Below are positions 1-9,264 of a stretch of 64,000 bases of DNA, in pieces. A program made the position numbers and the translations under genes. Source of the DNA: Croceibacterium_B sp963783195. GTDB lineage: Bacteria; Pseudomonadota; Alphaproteobacteria; Sphingomonadales; Sphingomonadaceae. Where the stretch lies: NCBI GenBank assembly GCA_963783195.1, contig CAWAMV010000004.1, positions 1,612,001 through 1,676,000 on the forward strand. The letters run 5' to 3'. Position 1 is the stretch's first letter, and the number at the start of each line of letters is the position of its first letter. The notes below the pieces were generated by a model. The model was not told the DNA's origin, made no database searches, and saw nothing but the letters and a program-made list of their open reading frames with translations.

Positions 1-1297
1 GCTGGGCGTGTTGCGGGGCGAACTCACGGCGACCTTCGAGAAGGACGGACGCCAGGTCGAACGCCGCTGCGCGTCCGACCGCGCCTGGCAAGGCCCTGGC
101 GGAGAGGCGGTCTACCTGCCTGGCCGCAGCCTTCTGCTGGTACGCAACGTCGGTCACCTGATGACCACGCCAGCGGCCCTGTCGAGCGACGGGGCGGAGG
201 TATTCGAAGGCCTGCTCGACGCGGCGATCACCTCGCTGTGCGCGCTGCACGACCTGCGCGGCGCGACCGCGGGGCGCAATTCGCGCGCCGGGTCGATCTA
301 CATCGTCAAGCCGAAGATGCACGGCCCGGACGAGTGCGCCTTCGCCGACGCGCTGTTCGCGGCGGTCGAGGACCTCCTCGGCCTCGCGCGCAACACGATC
401 AAGATCGGCGTGATGGACGAGGAACGCCGCACCAGTGCGAACCTTGCCGCCTGCATCCAGGCGGTGAGGGACCGGGTGTTCTTCATCAACACGGGCTTTC
501 TCGACCGGACGGGTGACGAGATCCATACCTCGATGCTGGCCGGGCCGATGGCGCGCAAGGCCGAGATCAAGCAGGCCGGCTGGATCGCCGCGTACGAGGA
601 TCGCAACGTGCAGATCGGGCTGGCCTGCGGGTTCGCCGGGCGGGCGCAGATCGGGAAGGGCATGTGGCCCGCGCCCGACAGGATGCACGCGATGCTTGGG
701 GAGAAGCTGGCCCACCCGAGGAGTGCTGCCAACACGGCCTGGGTGCCGTCCCCCACGGCGGCGGTGCTGCACGCAACGCACTATCACCGCTGCGATGTCG
801 CCGCCCGCCAGGCCGCGCGCGGTGCGGAACCGCCGGTGCCTCTCGCCCACCTGCTGGTGGTTCCACTGGCGCAGGACCGGATCTGGACCGACGGGGAAAT
901 CCAAGAGGAGCTGGAAAACAACCTGCAGGGTATCCTCGGCTACGTGGTTCGCTGGGTCGAACAGGGGATCGGCTGCTCCAAGGTGCCCGACATTCACGAC
1001 GTCGGGCTGATGGAAGACCGCGCAACCCTGCGCATTTCCAGCCAGCACGTCGCCAACTGGTTGCGGCACGGCGTCATCTCGCGAAGCGATTTCGAAGCGG
1101 CGCTGGAGCGCATGGTCGCGGTCGTGGATCGGCAGAACGGGGCCGATCCCGCCTATGTGCCGATGGCCGGGCGCGGGGGCGAAAGCCTGGCGCTGGAAGC
1201 CACCAGGGCGCTCGTGCTGCAGGGCGGGGCGCAGCCCAACGGCTATACCGAGCCGTTGCTGCACGAATTCCGCCGCGCGGCCAAGCGAGCGCACTAG
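1..1297 (+). CDS. glcB: Malate synthase G, C-terminal part (5' end outside window)
   Basis: The reading frame is open from the window edge, so about 430 residues of the usual roughly 720 are visible. Malate synthase G condenses glyoxylate with acetyl-CoA to malate in the glyoxylate cycle. The visible part contains the TIM-barrel and C-terminal catalytic region: IYIVKPKMHGPDE, the IKIGVMDEERRTSANL stretch (acidic metal-site residue), FINTGFLDRTGDEIHTSM, and MEDRATLRIS, whose Asp corresponds by family knowledge to the catalytic base. The GTG at position 8 is internal and is not a start. The gene ends with TAG and converges on the TonB receptor gene 57 bases later. Confidence 0.93.
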   Translation, partial: LGVLRGELTATFEKDGRQVERRCASDRAWQGPGGEAVYLPGRSLLLVRNVGHLMTTPAALSSDGAEVFEGLLDAAITSLCALHDLRGATAGRNSRAGSIYIVKPKMHGPDECAFADALFAAVEDLLGLARNTIKIGVMDEERRTSANLAACIQAVRDRVFFINTGFLDRTGDEIHTSMLAGPMARKAEIKQAGWIAAYEDRNVQIGLACGFAGRAQIGKGMWPAPDRMHAMLGEKLAHPRSAANTAWVPSPTAAVLHATHYHRCDVAARQAARGAEPPVPLAHLLVVPLAQDRIWTDGEIQEELENNLQGILGYVVRWVEQGIGCSKVPDIHDVGLMEDRATLRISSQHVANWLRHGVISRSDFEAALERMVAVVDRQNGADPAYVPMAGRGGESLALEATRALVLQGGAQPNGYTEPLLHEFRRAAKRAH

Positions 1298-1354
1298 GGC
1301 GCGGCGGTCCCTATCGCCGGCTTCGGCTGGTACGCCCGGCGGCCGGCCCAGCCG

Positions 1355-3649
1355 TCACCGCCAGGTCAGCGTGAGCTCCACCGTGCGTGGTTGCTGCGGC
1401 ACGTGCTGCGGCATGGCGAGTATACGCAGGGGATTGCCATAGGCGAAGCTATCGTGGTGGCCGCCGAGCAGGTTGCGCACCTCGAGGCTGGCCGAGATGT
1501 GGCCGCGGCGCGCCGAGAGGCCCATGCTTCCGTCGAGAACGTCGCCCATCGGCCGGTCGAGCGCCGGATCGAAGCTGAGCCGCGCCCGCGCGGTATAGTC
1601 GAGGCCGGCCTCCGCCGTCAGGTCCCATGCGCCCAGCGCCCAGTCCTTCGCCACCGATCCACGCAAGCGCGAGGAGGGGACGACGGGCAGGCGCCGGTCG
1701 CCGATGCCGGGCGGGGCGTCCTGCAGGTCGAGCAGGGCGGATTGGGCCATCGCGCCGCCGCGCGCCCGCCAGCCTGCCCCGAGGTCGGCCTCGATCGAAA
1801 GCTCTGCCCCGGTGATCGAGCCGTCGCCCACGTTGGCCGTTTCGATCAGGCCGTTGCTGCGCAGCACGTCGGACTGGATGCTGCTCCACCATGAGCGGTA
1901 GAGCCCGAGGTCGAAGCGCAGTGCGCCGCGCGTCTCGCGCCAACCGGCGGCCAGGGTCGCCAGTTCGTCGCCGTCGAGCGTGTCGATCTCACCGTCCTCG
2001 GTAATGCCGGTCCCGCCCTGGCGGAATGCCGAGCCGTAGTGGAGATAGAGCAGGCGGCCCCGGCGCGGCTGCCATGCAAGGCCCGCCGAAGGCGTCACGC
2101 CGTAGCGGACGAGATGGCGATCGGCCGCAAGCGAACCCTCGGCCCGCTCTTCCTCGATCAGGCTGCGGAACACGCGGGCGCCGGCGGTGGCCGAAAGGGT
2201 CGAGGTGAGGGGCAGCGTCAGCTCGCCGAACATGCCGGTTTCGACCGCCTTGCGGTGGTCGCTGTCGACCAGGAGCGAGGAGTTGTTCCGACCTGTCAGC
2301 TCGCGCGTCGAGCGCTGGGTTGCCTGGAGGTGGGAGACACCGGCGAGCCAGCTCAGCCGGCCCAACCGGCCGGTCGCGCGCAATTCGTTGTCCCACACGG
2401 TGTAATGATTGTCGTCGTCGAGCAGTTGCGGATCGGGCAGCCCCAACGCGGCCGCGCCGAACGTGGCGTCGTAGCGGTTGTCGACCTCGTGGACCGTGTA
2501 GCCGCTCGACATTACGAAGGTGGTCGAACCGCCCTCGCGCGCGGCGCGCACTGAAGCGTGGACGAGGTCGTTGTCGTGGCGCTCCGGCAACTGCGCGGGA
2601 CGGCGATAGATCTCGTCGCGGTAGACGTAGCTGCTGTCGTCGACGCCGAGCCACTGGCCGAGACCGGTCAGGTCGATCCGCCACCCGCCGCCGGCCTCGA
2701 TGCCGAGCCCGCCGCGCACGCCGGTGAGATCGCTGGCATTGCTGTCGCGCCGGTCGCCGGTATCGATCCAGCCCGGTGCCCGCTCGCCGTAGCCGACGAG
2801 CCGCACCGCGATCCGATCGGCCACCAGCGGCAGGTTGGCCATGGCCGATCCGCCGACGCCCACTCTGCCATGGGCTACCGCCTGGGTGGAGGCCGAGAGG
2901 GCGAAATCGGTCTGCGTGGGATCGGCCCGCCGGCTGACGACGCGGTAGATCCCGCCGAGCGCGCCCGTTCCATAGAGCGAGCCCTGCGGCCCCTTGAGCA
3001 CCTCGACTCGCTCCACGTCGACCAGCCGCACGTCGGGGTCGGGGGCGGCGTAGGTCAGACGGCTATCGTCGAGCAGCACCGCGATGGTCGACTGGCTGTG
3101 CCCGCTGAACGGGCTGTCGGCCACGCCGCGCAGGAAGATGCGATTGCGGCCCGGCCCCTCGCCGGTCAGCGTCAGCCCATCGACCTGGCGCGCGACCGCG
3201 GCGGTTCCGTCACCGGCGCGAACGCCGAGCACCTGGCCCGGCAGGACCACGGAGACCGCATCGGGTGTGCTGTCGAGCGAAAGGCGCCGCTTGGTGCCGG
3301 TAACGATGATGTCGGTTCCGAAGGTCGCGGGCGGCGGCGCGGCCGTGGCGGCGCGCGGGGCGGGTATGGCGCGCTCGCGCACCGGTTCGATCCGCCAGGC
3401 GGTGGGGCCGACCTGCCGGGCCACCATGCCGCTGCCTTGCAGGATCCGCCGCAACGCGCGCTCCGCCGTCATGCGCCCGCGAACCGCCTTGGTCGCGACG
3501 TGCGGCAGGGTGCCGTCGGTGCCGATCGAGATATCGGTTTCGCGGGAAAGTTCGTTCAGCGCCTCGGGCAGTGTGCCAGGCTCGATCGCGATCTCACGCC
3601 GCTCGTCGCGCGCCTCAGCGGGCAGGCTCCAGGCGATAAGCGGTGCCAT
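1355..3649 (-). CDS. TonB-dependent receptor with N-terminal STN signalling domain
   Basis: Outer-membrane receptor of about 764 residues. A short signal-like segment is followed by an STN (secretin/TonB N-terminal) domain with a PGTLPEALNELSRETD motif, a TonB-box region (DIIVTGTKRR), a plug with a VERVEVLKGPQGSLYGTGA motif, and a beta-barrel ending in LTLTWR. The STN domain marks a transducer that reports ligand binding to an anti-sigma factor; FecR and an ECF sigma lie immediately upstream. The ATG at 3649 overlaps the fecR end by 35 bases; an ATG at 3706 would give a more basic N-terminus, so the start is uncertain. The ligand cannot be told from the sequence. Confidence 0.9.
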   Translation of the reverse strand: MAPLIAWSLPAEARDERREIAIEPGTLPEALNELSRETDISIGTDGTLPHVATKAVRGRMTAERALRRILQGSGMVARQVGPTAWRIEPVRERAIPAPRAATAAPPPATFGTDIIVTGTKRRLSLDSTPDAVSVVLPGQVLGVRAGDGTAAVARQVDGLTLTGEGPGRNRIFLRGVADSPFSGHSQSTIAVLLDDSRLTYAAPDPDVRLVDVERVEVLKGPQGSLYGTGALGGIYRVVSRRADPTQTDFALSASTQAVAHGRVGVGGSAMANLPLVADRIAVRLVGYGERAPGWIDTGDRRDSNASDLTGVRGGLGIEAGGGWRIDLTGLGQWLGVDDSSYVYRDEIYRRPAQLPERHDNDLVHASVRAAREGGSTTFVMSSGYTVHEVDNRYDATFGAAALGLPDPQLLDDDNHYTVWDNELRATGRLGRLSWLAGVSHLQATQRSTRELTGRNNSSLLVDSDHRKAVETGMFGELTLPLTSTLSATAGARVFRSLIEEERAEGSLAADRHLVRYGVTPSAGLAWQPRRGRLLYLHYGSAFRQGGTGITEDGEIDTLDGDELATLAAGWRETRGALRFDLGLYRSWWSSIQSDVLRSNGLIETANVGDGSITGAELSIEADLGAGWRARGGAMAQSALLDLQDAPPGIGDRRLPVVPSSRLRGSVAKDWALGAWDLTAEAGLDYTARARLSFDPALDRPMGDVLDGSMGLSARRGHISASLEVRNLLGGHHDSFAYGNPLRILAMPQHVPQQPRTVELTLTWR

Positions 3650-4553
3650 CGCGCACCAGCGCCAGTTCCATGAGCTGCGCAAGGTCCCTGACCGCCGTTT
3701 TGCCATCGCCGATCGACAAGGTCCCCGAGAAGCGCCGGTCCTTAACGGCCGGCGATACCTGCACATCGACATGGGCATAGCGGGCGAGATCGCCGGCGAC
3801 CAGAGCGAGGGGCGCAGAAGTGAAGGTCAGCCGGCCCTTGCGCCAGCCGCCGACGTCCTCGACCGACACTTTCGCCACGATCGCCCGGCGCCGTGCCGGA
3901 TCGTAGGTCAGCGCCTTGCCGGCGGTGAGTTCGATCGGGCTGGCGAGCGCCTCGCTCTCGACGCTGACCGTCCCCTGGGCGACCTTGACGCGCGCGCCTT
4001 CCGGGCCGGTCTGGACATCGAACATGGTGCCGATGTCGGTTACGTCGAGGGCGCCTGCGTGGACCACCAGGCTGCGGCCGGGATCGTGACGTATGTCGAA
4101 GAATGCCCCGCCTTCCAGCGCGAGGTCGTTCTGCTCGCGGCCCGAGACGACCAGCCTGCTTTGCGGCGCGACGATGACTTGCGAACCGTCTGCCAGCGCG
4201 ACCGTGCGGCTCTGTCCCTCTGTCGTATAGGTCACGGGCTCCGGCGCGGTGACTTGTGGCACCACCATCAGCGCCACGAGAGAGGCGGCCAGCGCGCCCC
4301 CGGCCCACAGCGGCCAGCGGCTTCGCGTGGCAGGCGCGGCAGGTCTCAACTCCGGTTCGGCGAAGTCCCGCGCCATTGCCGGGCCATGGCGCAGCGCCAG
4401 GTCGTCGGCCAGGGCCACCTCGTCATAGGCGGTGCGGTGCAGCGGGTTCGCCTCAAGCCAGCGCGTGAAGGCATCCCAGTCCATGTCGTCGCGCTCCGCG
4501 GCAAGATGCCACGAAACCGCTTCGTCCAGGGTCTGATCGGGTATGGTCTTCAC
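3615..4553 (-). CDS. FecR-type anti-sigma factor
   Basis: 312 residues. The N-terminal cytoplasmic region has the DUF4880-like pattern (DEAVSWHLAAE, then WLEANPLHRTAYDEV). One membrane segment lies near residues 90-110 (LWAGGALAASLVALMVV), followed by the periplasmic FecR domain (VALADGSQVIVAPQSRL, GGAFFDIRHD, VAQGTVSVE) and a short C-terminal domain that should contact the receptor STN domain. By family knowledge it holds or activates the partner sigma factor in response to the receptor. Its start overlaps the sigma stop by 4 bases (ATGA) and its end overlaps the receptor start, so sigma, fecR and receptor form one translationally coupled unit. Confidence 0.9.
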   Translation of the reverse strand: MKTIPDQTLDEAVSWHLAAERDDMDWDAFTRWLEANPLHRTAYDEVALADDLALRHGPAMARDFAEPELRPAAPATRSRWPLWAGGALAASLVALMVVPQVTAPEPVTYTTEGQSRTVALADGSQVIVAPQSRLVVSGREQNDLALEGGAFFDIRHDPGRSLVVHAGALDVTDIGTMFDVQTGPEGARVKVAQGTVSVESEALASPIELTAGKALTYDPARRRAIVAKVSVEDVGGWRKGRLTFTSAPLALVAGDLARYAHVDVQVSPAVKDRRFSGTLSIGDGKTAVRDLAQLMELALVRDGTAYRLEPAR

Positions 4554-5167
4554 GTCTCGCTTTCCATGATCTGCCCGGCATCTCCGGGTTCGTCCTGCGA
4601 TTCAGACGTTACCGCAGCGAAATATCCGCAGTCCTGCAGGTGGCGCCGGAGGTGTTTCATCGCCACGGCCAGGTGTTTTTCCACCCCGCTGCGGCTGATT
4701 CCCATGCGGGCGGCGATGTCCGCCTGGCCAAGCCCTTCGAAACGAAAGGCGACAAGCGCCCGCCGCGCGCCGTCCGGCAGCTTCTCCACCGCCTCGCGCA
4801 CGATCCGCGCTTGCTCATCGGCGAGCAGCGCCTCCTCGGCATCGGGCGAAGGATCGGGCCGATCTTCGATTGTGCGAACCGGCGCTTCGTCGCGGTCGAG
4901 CCAGGCGCGGTCGCGGCGCATCGCGTTCGCTCGCCCGCGCGCCCGGTCGAGCACGAGGTTGTTGGCCATGCGGAAAAGGTAGGCCCGGCCGTTGGCGATG
5001 GGGCCGGCGGCAACCGATCCAAGCTTCATCCACAAGTCGTGGAGCAGGTCTTCCGCCTCGGCGGCGTTGCCGCTGCGGGCGACGAGGAAGCGGAGCAGTT
5101 CGGCACGGTGCAACTCGAACAGGCTGGCAAGCCCGCCGTTCGCACCAAATTCACCCCCGTCGGCCAT
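4550..5167 (-). CDS. ECF RNA polymerase sigma factor, FecI-like
   Basis: 205 residues with sigma region 2 near residues 15-75 (HRAELLRFLVARSGNAAEAE, LLHDLWMKL) and region 4 near residues 140-195 (GLGQADIAARMGISRSGVEK, a helix-turn-helix). A variable linker lies between them, as expected for ECF sigmas. It is partnered by the fecR gene that overlaps its end. It probably transcribes the TonB receptor and possibly more. The end of the methyltransferase gene is only 12 bases upstream, so it may also be read from the operon that starts near 9.8 kb. Confidence 0.9.
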   Translation of the reverse strand: MADGGEFGANGGLASLFELHRAELLRFLVARSGNAAEAEDLLHDLWMKLGSVAAGPIANGRAYLFRMANNLVLDRARGRANAMRRDRAWLDRDEAPVRTIEDRPDPSPDAEEALLADEQARIVREAVEKLPDGARRALVAFRFEGLGQADIAARMGISRSGVEKHLAVAMKHLRRHLQDCGYFAAVTSESQDEPGDAGQIMESET

Positions 5168-5179
5168 GCCTGCTCCGCC

Positions 5180-5803
5180 TCAGTCGCGCCGGGCCAGGGC
5201 GATGAGCCCGGTTACGCCCGGCGCAATGGGGAGAGCATGGAGCGAAATCGCTCCGGGCGCAAACCCGCCTTGTTCCAGCAGGCATCCGAGCGCAGGCAGG
5301 TCGAACAGCCGGTGCCGCCCCGCCCGGGCGAAACGCCAGCGTGCCATCGTGCCCGCGTCGGTCACATAGGCGACGAGGCGGCCGCCGGGCCGCAGCAGGT
5401 CGTGCAGGCGGCGCATCATCGCGCCGTCCTCTGCCGCGAAGTAGAGCACGTTGAGCGCCAGGACGGCATCGAACGGTCCGACGCAGGGATCCAGGTCCTC
5501 CACCTTGCAGCAGGCAAGCTCCACGTCGCGGGGCAATCGCCTGCGCGCCGCCTCGACCATCGTGGGGGAGGCATCGACCCCCATGCACCGGCAATCGGCC
5601 CGCCCGAGCAGGGCTGCGATCGCGGCCCCTGTACCGCAGCCGGCATCCAGCACCCGTTCCCCGTCACGGGGGTCGAGCAGGTCCAGCGCCAGGCCAGTCG
5701 GCACGCGGTTGGCGAGGTCCATCGCGCGGCCCAGCAACCGGCCAGCCGCGCCGCTGGGGTGGGCGAGCTGGCCGGCGAAGCGCCGCGCCAGGCTAGCGCG
5801 CAA
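5180..5803 (-). CDS. Class I SAM-dependent methyltransferase
   Basis: About 207 residues if the TTG at 5803 is the start; this lies 2 bases after the TPR gene stop. ATG at 5722 is the first ATG in frame, but homology-like sequence (ARRFAGQLAHPSGAAGRLLG) begins before it, which favours TTG. Motif I is VLDAGCGTGAAIAALLG, motif II is CMGVDASPTMVEAARRRLP, and FDAVLALNVLYF is the motif after beta 4. LLRPGGRLVAYV is typical of small-molecule methyltransferases of the UbiE/arsenite type. It is the last gene of the tight operon starting with the hemolysin-family gene. The substrate is unknown; context suggests a fatty-acyl-derived product. Confidence 0.78.
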   Translation of the reverse strand: MRASLARRFAGQLAHPSGAAGRLLGRAMDLANRVPTGLALDLLDPRDGERVLDAGCGTGAAIAALLGRADCRCMGVDASPTMVEAARRRLPRDVELACCKVEDLDPCVGPFDAVLALNVLYFAAEDGAMMRRLHDLLRPGGRLVAYVTDAGTMARWRFARAGRHRLFDLPALGCLLEQGGFAPGAISLHALPIAPGVTGLIALARRD

Positions 5804-5805
5804 GG

Positions 5806-6450
5806 TCAGCCGATCTTCTGCAGCAGTGCCGAAGCTTCGCGCCGGCGCCCGGCGTCCCACGCCGGGCGGCTGGGATCGTGCGGAGCTTTCAGGGCCTTGA
5901 GCAGGTAGCTCCTGGCCCCGGCCTTGTCTCCCTGGTCGTAAAGGAAGTCGCCGTAGAAGTAGTTCGCGTCGAGTCCGTCGGGATCGAGCGCAAGCGCTTC
6001 CTTCAACAGGCGCCGGGCCTTGTCGTCGTCGCCGAAGCCGATCGGTGAACCGGGCACCTTGTAGTAGAGCACGCCCAGGCTCATCGCCGCGCCGCCGTCG
6101 GCCGCCTTCGGGTTGATGGCATAGGCCTTGGCGATGATGTCGCGCGCCTTGGTGGCGAGGCCCAGCTTGTGGAAGATGTTGGCCCGGTTCGCCTGTTCGC
6201 TCACGACGATGCCCTGCCACAGCAGGGGTTCGGCCTTGCCGGGGTAGCGGTCGACGAGGGCGGCAGCCTGGTCCGCCAGCCGGTCGAGCGCCTTGGTCTG
6301 GGTGCTGGAACCCTTCACCTCGTAGGTGATGTGCGCCCAGCCATCGTTGATCGCCTTGACGTCCTGGCTCATCGAGCCGGCCGCGGCGACGGGCGCGGAC
6401 AGCGCCAGCAGCGCGGCGGCGGCGAGGGTGAAACGGAATTTGCCGGTCAT
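5806..6450 (-). CDS. Secreted TPR-repeat protein
   Basis: 214 residues with a clear signal peptide (MTGKFRFTLAAAALLALSAP then VAAA). The mature part is helical with tetratricopeptide-like repeats (AKAYAINPKAADGGAAMSLG, LLKEALALDPDGLDANYFYG, ARSYLLKALKAP). It is probably periplasmic. The start overlaps the SDR stop by 4 bases, and its own stop is followed after 2 bases by the TTG start of the methyltransferase, so it is translationally coupled on both sides. No catalytic motif is visible; a scaffold or partner role is an inference from the repeats. Confidence 0.8.
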   Translation of the reverse strand: MTGKFRFTLAAAALLALSAPVAAAGSMSQDVKAINDGWAHITYEVKGSSTQTKALDRLADQAAALVDRYPGKAEPLLWQGIVVSEQANRANIFHKLGLATKARDIIAKAYAINPKAADGGAAMSLGVLYYKVPGSPIGFGDDDKARRLLKEALALDPDGLDANYFYGDFLYDQGDKAGARSYLLKALKAPHDPSRPAWDAGRRREASALLQKIG

Positions 6451-7230
6451 GGGGTTTCTCCTTGTGACGGCGTTGGGGGGAAGGCGGCGCGGGCGCGCCT
6501 GACCTGCGATTTAAGGCCGCTGTCGATCACGGCCGGGACCAGCGCGTTGAGCGCGGCGTAGACCCGCTCCATGGCGCCGATGCTGAGAGAGGATCGCCGG
6601 GCTTCCACCGCCTCGACGATGCGTTCGGCGACCCATTGCGGGTCGTCGGCCTTCATGCCGGTCGCATCGAGGAAGCGTTCGACCTCGCCGTGGTTGAACG
6701 GGGTGCGGGCTGCGCGCGGGCTGATGTGGGTGACGATGACACCGGTGCCGGCAAGCTCGCGGCGGAGCGCCTGGCTCAGCGCGGCGAGACCGGCCTTGCT
6801 CGACGAATAGGCCGCGAACCAGGGGTAGGGAATCGCCCCCAGCATCGAACCGATGTTGACGATCTGGCCCGATCCGCGCTGCCGCATGGGCCGGGCAACG
6901 GCCTGGGCGAGCGCGGCGGGCACGACGAGGTTGACCCGGTAGCACAGGGCGAGGGCGTCGAGCGGCTGGCTCTCGTGCAGGCCGAAACGCATGATCCCGG
7001 CGAGATTGACCAGCACGTCGGGCGGGTCCTCCGCCAAGCCGGAGGCACAGCGCGCCCAGGGCGACGTCGTCCGACAGGTCGGTCACGATGGACCGGTGGC
7101 AGGCCGGGGACTCGATGCGGTCGATCCCGGTGACGATGGCTCCCTTGCGCGCGAACAGCCGCGCGACCGGCGTGCCGAGGCCCCCGGCAGCGCCGGTCAC
7201 CGCGATCCGCTGGCCCTCAAGCGAGCTCAC
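6447..7230 (-). CDS. Short-chain dehydrogenase/reductase, frame interrupted by one extra base
   Basis: The first 65 residues read in one frame (TGAAGGLGTPVARLFARKG is the cofactor loop) and the rest in the next frame (NLAGIM, IVNIGSMLGA with catalytic Ser, YSSSKAG with Tyr and Lys). Removing one A of the AA pair at 7036-7037 (CTT to CT on the coding strand) restores a continuous 260-residue SDR with no stop. The protein is an NAD(P)-dependent oxidoreductase of the classical SDR type. The gene overlaps the diiron/ligase gene by 14 bases upstream and the TPR gene by 4 downstream. Either a sequencing error or a recent frameshift explains the break; many other genes here show the same kind of error. 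Confidence 0.82.
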
Positions 7231-7846
7231 GTTCGGGCTCCAGGTCGATCGCGGCGAACATGCCGCCGAACAGGGCGAAGATCTCGCGCGCCATCGCCGT
7301 GACGCTGGCCATGTCCTCGGCGCCGAAGCCGTTCACGAGGTCGGCGAAGAAGCGCATGTGCGACTGGTCGAGCGCGCCGTGCGACGTGAGGTAGGTGAAG
7401 GCCTGCGGTGGCAGGCCGAGGTTCTTCGCCACGGCGGAAGCGCCCTGCGTGGCCAGCGCCACGCTGACGCTTTCGAGCACGAAGACCATGCCGAAGAAGG
7501 CCACGGGATCGCCGCCGCGGATACGGGCATAGGCGCGATCGACCATTGCCTGCGTCGCGGGAAGTGGCGTGCTGGCGCGGGCGGAGTCGGCATCGCCCCC
7601 GGCCGCGGCAATGTCGGCCAGGATCCATTCCTCGTGCCCGGTTTCCTCCTCGATATACTCGTCGAGCGCGGCCAGCAGGTCGGGCCGGCCCGTCACCCGC
7701 GCGCGGGCTTCCTGCATCAGCGGCACCGTGTGGCGCACGTGGTGATAGGCCTGCGTCAGGTAAGCGATGTATACCTCGCGACCGATGCTCCCGGCGAGTC
7801 CGGCGCGGACTTGCGGGACGGAGAGGAAGGCGATCCGTTCGCGCAC
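7217..7846 (-). CDS. Heme-oxygenase-like diiron oxidase domain (TenA/PqqC/UndA-like fold)
   Basis: Helical protein of about 209 residues if started at GTG 7846. The frame is open upstream, and after two single-base corrections it continues from the AMP-ligase, so it may be the C-terminal domain of one 681-residue protein. Candidate metal ligands follow the HDO pattern: YIEEETGHEEW, then VLESVS, then HGALDQSHMRFF near the C-terminus. Known members act on free or activated acids (UndA makes alkenes from fatty acids; others oxidise amines or cleave C-C bonds). Joined to an acyl-activating ligase, it probably modifies an acyl substrate, but the reaction cannot be named. Its stop overlaps the SDR start. 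Confidence 0.72.
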   Translation of the reverse strand: MRERIAFLSVPQVRAGLAGSIGREVYIAYLTQAYHHVRHTVPLMQEARARVTGRPDLLAALDEYIEEETGHEEWILADIAAAGGDADSARASTPLPATQAMVDRAYARIRGGDPVAFFGMVFVLESVSVALATQGASAVAKNLGLPPQAFTYLTSHGALDQSHMRFFADLVNGFGAEDMASVTAMAREIFALFGGMFAAIDLEPERELA

Positions 7847-9264
7847 GGTCGCGTCTTCCAGCGCGGTGAAGTTGTCGGGGGCGAGGCAGGTGCGCGCGAT
7901 CTCCGCGCGGCGCAAACGGCCGTTGCCGGTCAGGCGCGCCGTTGTGCGGCGTGAAGTGGGCAACCTCGCGCCAGTGCTCGACACGGGCATAGGAGGGCAG
8001 GCCGGCGTTGGCGGCGGCCACCGCGGCGGCAATATCCGCGTCCGGAGCAGCGGGCACGAGCAGGGCGCGCGGGAAGGGCAGCCCGTCGCCATGAACGAAG
8101 GCCTGCGCGATGGCCGGTTGCGCGACGAGTGCCTCCTCGACCCATTCAGGCGAGATGTTGCGCCCATGCGCGGTGACGACGAGGTTCGACTTTCGGCCCA
8201 GGATATGCAGCTGCCCGGCTTCGTCGATGCGCCCGAGGTCGCCGGTGGCGAAGGGCCGCGAGGGCGGCGGTTTCGCCGATCGCGCCGAGGCACAGGGGAC
8301 CCTCCAGCATGATCTCGCCGTCGGATGCGATGCGCACCTGCATGTGCGGGAGAGGCAGTCCGGCCGAGCCTGGCTCTGCCGGATCGGCAGGTTCGAGGCT
8401 GACGACCGATCCGCACTCGGTCAACCCGTAGCCCTGCCGAACGGGCAGCCCGACAGCGCGCGCACGAGCGATGAGTTCGGACGGTACGCGCGCGCCGCCG
8501 ACCGCCACAATGGTCAGCAGCGGCAGACGCAGTCCGCTTGCCTCCATGACCGTGACCAGGCCGGCGAGGTATTCCGGCACGAGGATGAGCGAGGTCGCGC
8601 GCCACTCCGCGATGTGGCGCACCATGGCTGGAAAATCGGGCCGGAAGGGGTCGCCCATCCCGACAAGCGCGCCCGGCGGGCAGAGATAGGTGCCGCCGGC
8701 CATCAGCGTGGCGAACAGGCCGGCCACCGTTTCGAGCAGGATGCCCGGCGGCAGGATCGCGAGGTGCCGTCCGGCGTGTTCGGCGCCGACAGCGGTGACA
8801 ACCGCCTGCGCCACCTTGGCGAGAAGGTCGGCAGACAGGCAGATCCCCTTGGGTGCCCCGGTCGAACCGGAGGTGAAGGTGATCCGCGTTGTTCCGGTGG
8901 GGAGCGGGACGGCGTCGAAGGGGGTCTGGCGCCGCTCCTCCGCCCCCACACCGGAACAGGTCAGCGCCGCGCCGCTCGCCGCGAGGGCGTGCCGGCGCTG
9001 GGCGGACGTGAAGAAGCTCGGCAGCGAGAGGGCGGGGATCTCCGCGGCGAGCAGCGCGAGCTCGAGCAGGACTTCGTCGCTGCCATGGTCGAGTTCGAGC
9101 GCGACGACCCGGCCGTTTGCCGCGTCCTTCAGGGTCGCGGCCAGGGCATCAATCCGCGCGGCCAGTTCCCCGTAGGACATCGCCGGCCCCTCTATCGGGT
9201 CGAGCGCAGTGCGACCGGGCGTGGTGCGGGCATGGGCGCGGACGGCTTCGAGCACGCGGTTCAC
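7847..9264 (-). CDS. AMP-dependent acyl ligase (ANL family), two single-base frame breaks
   Basis: ANL adenylating enzyme. The first frame gives residues 1 to about 343 with the P-loop TFTSGSTGAPKG, GYGLTECGS (A5-like) and GEIMLEGPL. The frame then shifts near 8240 (one extra C), after which the second frame reads TGDLGRIDEAGQLHILGRK and HGRNISPEWVEEAL. It shifts again near 7942 (CCTGACC for CTGACC), giving LTGNGRLRRAEI with the C-terminal catalytic Lys position replaced by the Gly-Arg region. Subtracting two bases from 7217..9264 leaves 2046, divisible by three, so ligase and diiron domain form one open frame. The ATG at 9264 overlaps the hemolysin-family stop (ATGA). It likely activates a carboxylic acid for the fused or adjacent oxidase. 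Confidence 0.78.
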
